NCBI RefSeq assembly: GCF_015330125.1
Contig: NZ_JADDXR010000002.1
Span: 2,802,685 to 2,866,684, forward strand
Length of the DNA: 64,000 nt
Direction: 5' to 3'
DNA from: Zobellia nedashkovskayae
GTDB lineage: Bacteria; Bacteroidota; Bacteroidia; Flavobacteriales; Flavobacteriaceae
Made by a program: the position numbers and the translations under genes. The first letter of the stretch is position 1; each line of letters starts with the position of its first letter. Below the pieces are notes generated by a model, which saw only the letters and a list, made by a program, of their open reading frames with translations, was not told the DNA's origin and did no database searches. Positions 63,640 to 64,000 of the stretch are shown piece by piece.

Positions 63640-64000
63640 TTAAACATGTTTACCTTTCATCATTTTATTCCAATACAAATGGGGTAAGCCATATTTTTTT
63701 AGCATCCAGAGTCTCCAGTGTTCTTTTGAAGAATCTGAAATAAACATCTGTTTTAATTTTGGGTCTGGGGTGAAATTATTTTGATAATCAAATTCTGCTA
63801 AGACCATTTTACCATAATCTGTTACCAACGGACAGGAAGAATAACCATTATAGACTTTAGTTCCCATTTTGTCCTGCTTTATTAATAAATCGATATTATC
63901 AACAACAATTGGTGCCTGTTTACGAATGGCAGCTCCTGTTTTTGCTGTGGGTAAGGCTGCTACATCGCCCAATCCAAAAATATTAGAAAACTTGTTATGT
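63640..64000 (-). CDS. Sulfide:quinone-oxidoreductase-like FAD/NAD(P)-binding protein, C-terminal part; N-terminus outside the window
   Basis: About 120 residues, open to the window edge. NIFGLGDVAALPTAKTGAAI is the FAD-binding GD motif of the SQR/NDH-2 family, followed by IRKQAPIVVDNI and the typical C-terminal membrane-surface region (HWRLWMLKKYGLPHLYWN). Members oxidise sulfide or NADH and reduce quinone. Which one cannot be told, because the redox cysteines would lie in the missing part. Confidence 0.85.
   Translation of the reverse strand, partial: HNKFSNIFGLGDVAALPTAKTGAAIRKQAPIVVDNIDLLIKQDKMGTKVYNGYSSCPLVTDYGKMVLAEFDYQNNFTPDPKLKQMFISDSSKEHWRLWMLKKYGLPHLYWNKMMKGKHV

Noticed and set aside
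1..64000. Search for prophage, transposase, integrase, toxin-antitoxin or restriction genes.
   Set aside because: None of the long reading frames resembles these, and no flanking repeats or tRNA-linked duplications were seen.

Overview
The window is one continuous stretch of an AT-rich chromosome from a member of the Bacteroidota, most likely a marine Flavobacteriaceae of the Zobellia/Maribacter/Arenibacter type (placement inferred). The support is: promoters of the Bacteroidetes form TTG-N17..23-TAnnTTTG, type IX secretion (T9SS) C-terminal sorting domains on two large secreted proteins, lipoproteins with acidic residues after the lipobox, a BspA-like surface protein with discoidin modules, and gene pairs common in flavobacteria (pyrR-pyrB, sixA-ppk1, thrABC, DUF3822-rsmD). 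I see no prophage, insertion sequence, CRISPR array or plasmid gene; it is a housekeeping chromosome with a few accessory islands.

Layout. 1-10.9 kb: 3' end of lon, cmk, a LysM/BON protein, rpsA, the pyrR-pyrB-unknown-DUF3291-rnz run, pdxH, and sixA-ppk1. 11.0-18.6 kb: miaE, then a complete ebo metabolite-traffic operon (eboA-F plus a TMEM220-like membrane gene) behind its own promoter. 18.5-24.4 kb: dnaX with an A10 slippage site, the RNase P RNA, an rsmD/DUF3822/pseudopilin-like operon, and a RecD-like helicase. 24.5-28.3 kb: DUF4126, kdsB, a HAD phosphatase, a KdnB-like dehydrogenase and an acyltransferase, suggesting Kdo or 8-amino-Kdo and lipid work. 28.4-34.2 kb: a surface lipoprotein and a 1508-residue T9SS-exported BspA/discoidin protein. 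34.3-38.3 kb: yebC, phhB, and a gcvT-glsA-epimerase operon. 38.5-46.7 kb: a secreted aminopeptidase P, the thrABC threonine operon with a threonine-rich leader peptide, and the NAD(P)HX repair enzyme. 46.8-58.2 kb: an unknown protein, clpC, gyrA and a TPR protein, an NlpC/P60-like protein that has lost its catalytic cysteine, a thiolase, and a 7TM-HD phosphodiesterase. 58.4-58.7 kb: tRNA-Ser(GCT) and tRNA-Pro(TGG). 59.0-63.3 kb: a two-gene module of a T9SS-secreted sugar-dehydrogenase-like/malectin/PKD protein and a diheme cytochrome lipoprotein. 63.6 kb to the end: the C-terminus of a sulfide:quinone-oxidoreductase-like flavoprotein.

The best candidates for closer study are: (1) the seven-gene ebo operon, whose cargo in this organism is unknown; (2) a 30-codon thrL leader with 7 Thr codons placed just behind a good promoter upstream of thrA; (3) the A10 run in dnaX at the tau/gamma boundary, where either one-base slip ends translation at once; (4) the NlpC/P60 pseudoenzyme; and (5) the near-identical, non-adjacent discoidin modules in the giant surface protein. 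Most operons end in clear hairpin terminators, several of which share the same arm sequence.
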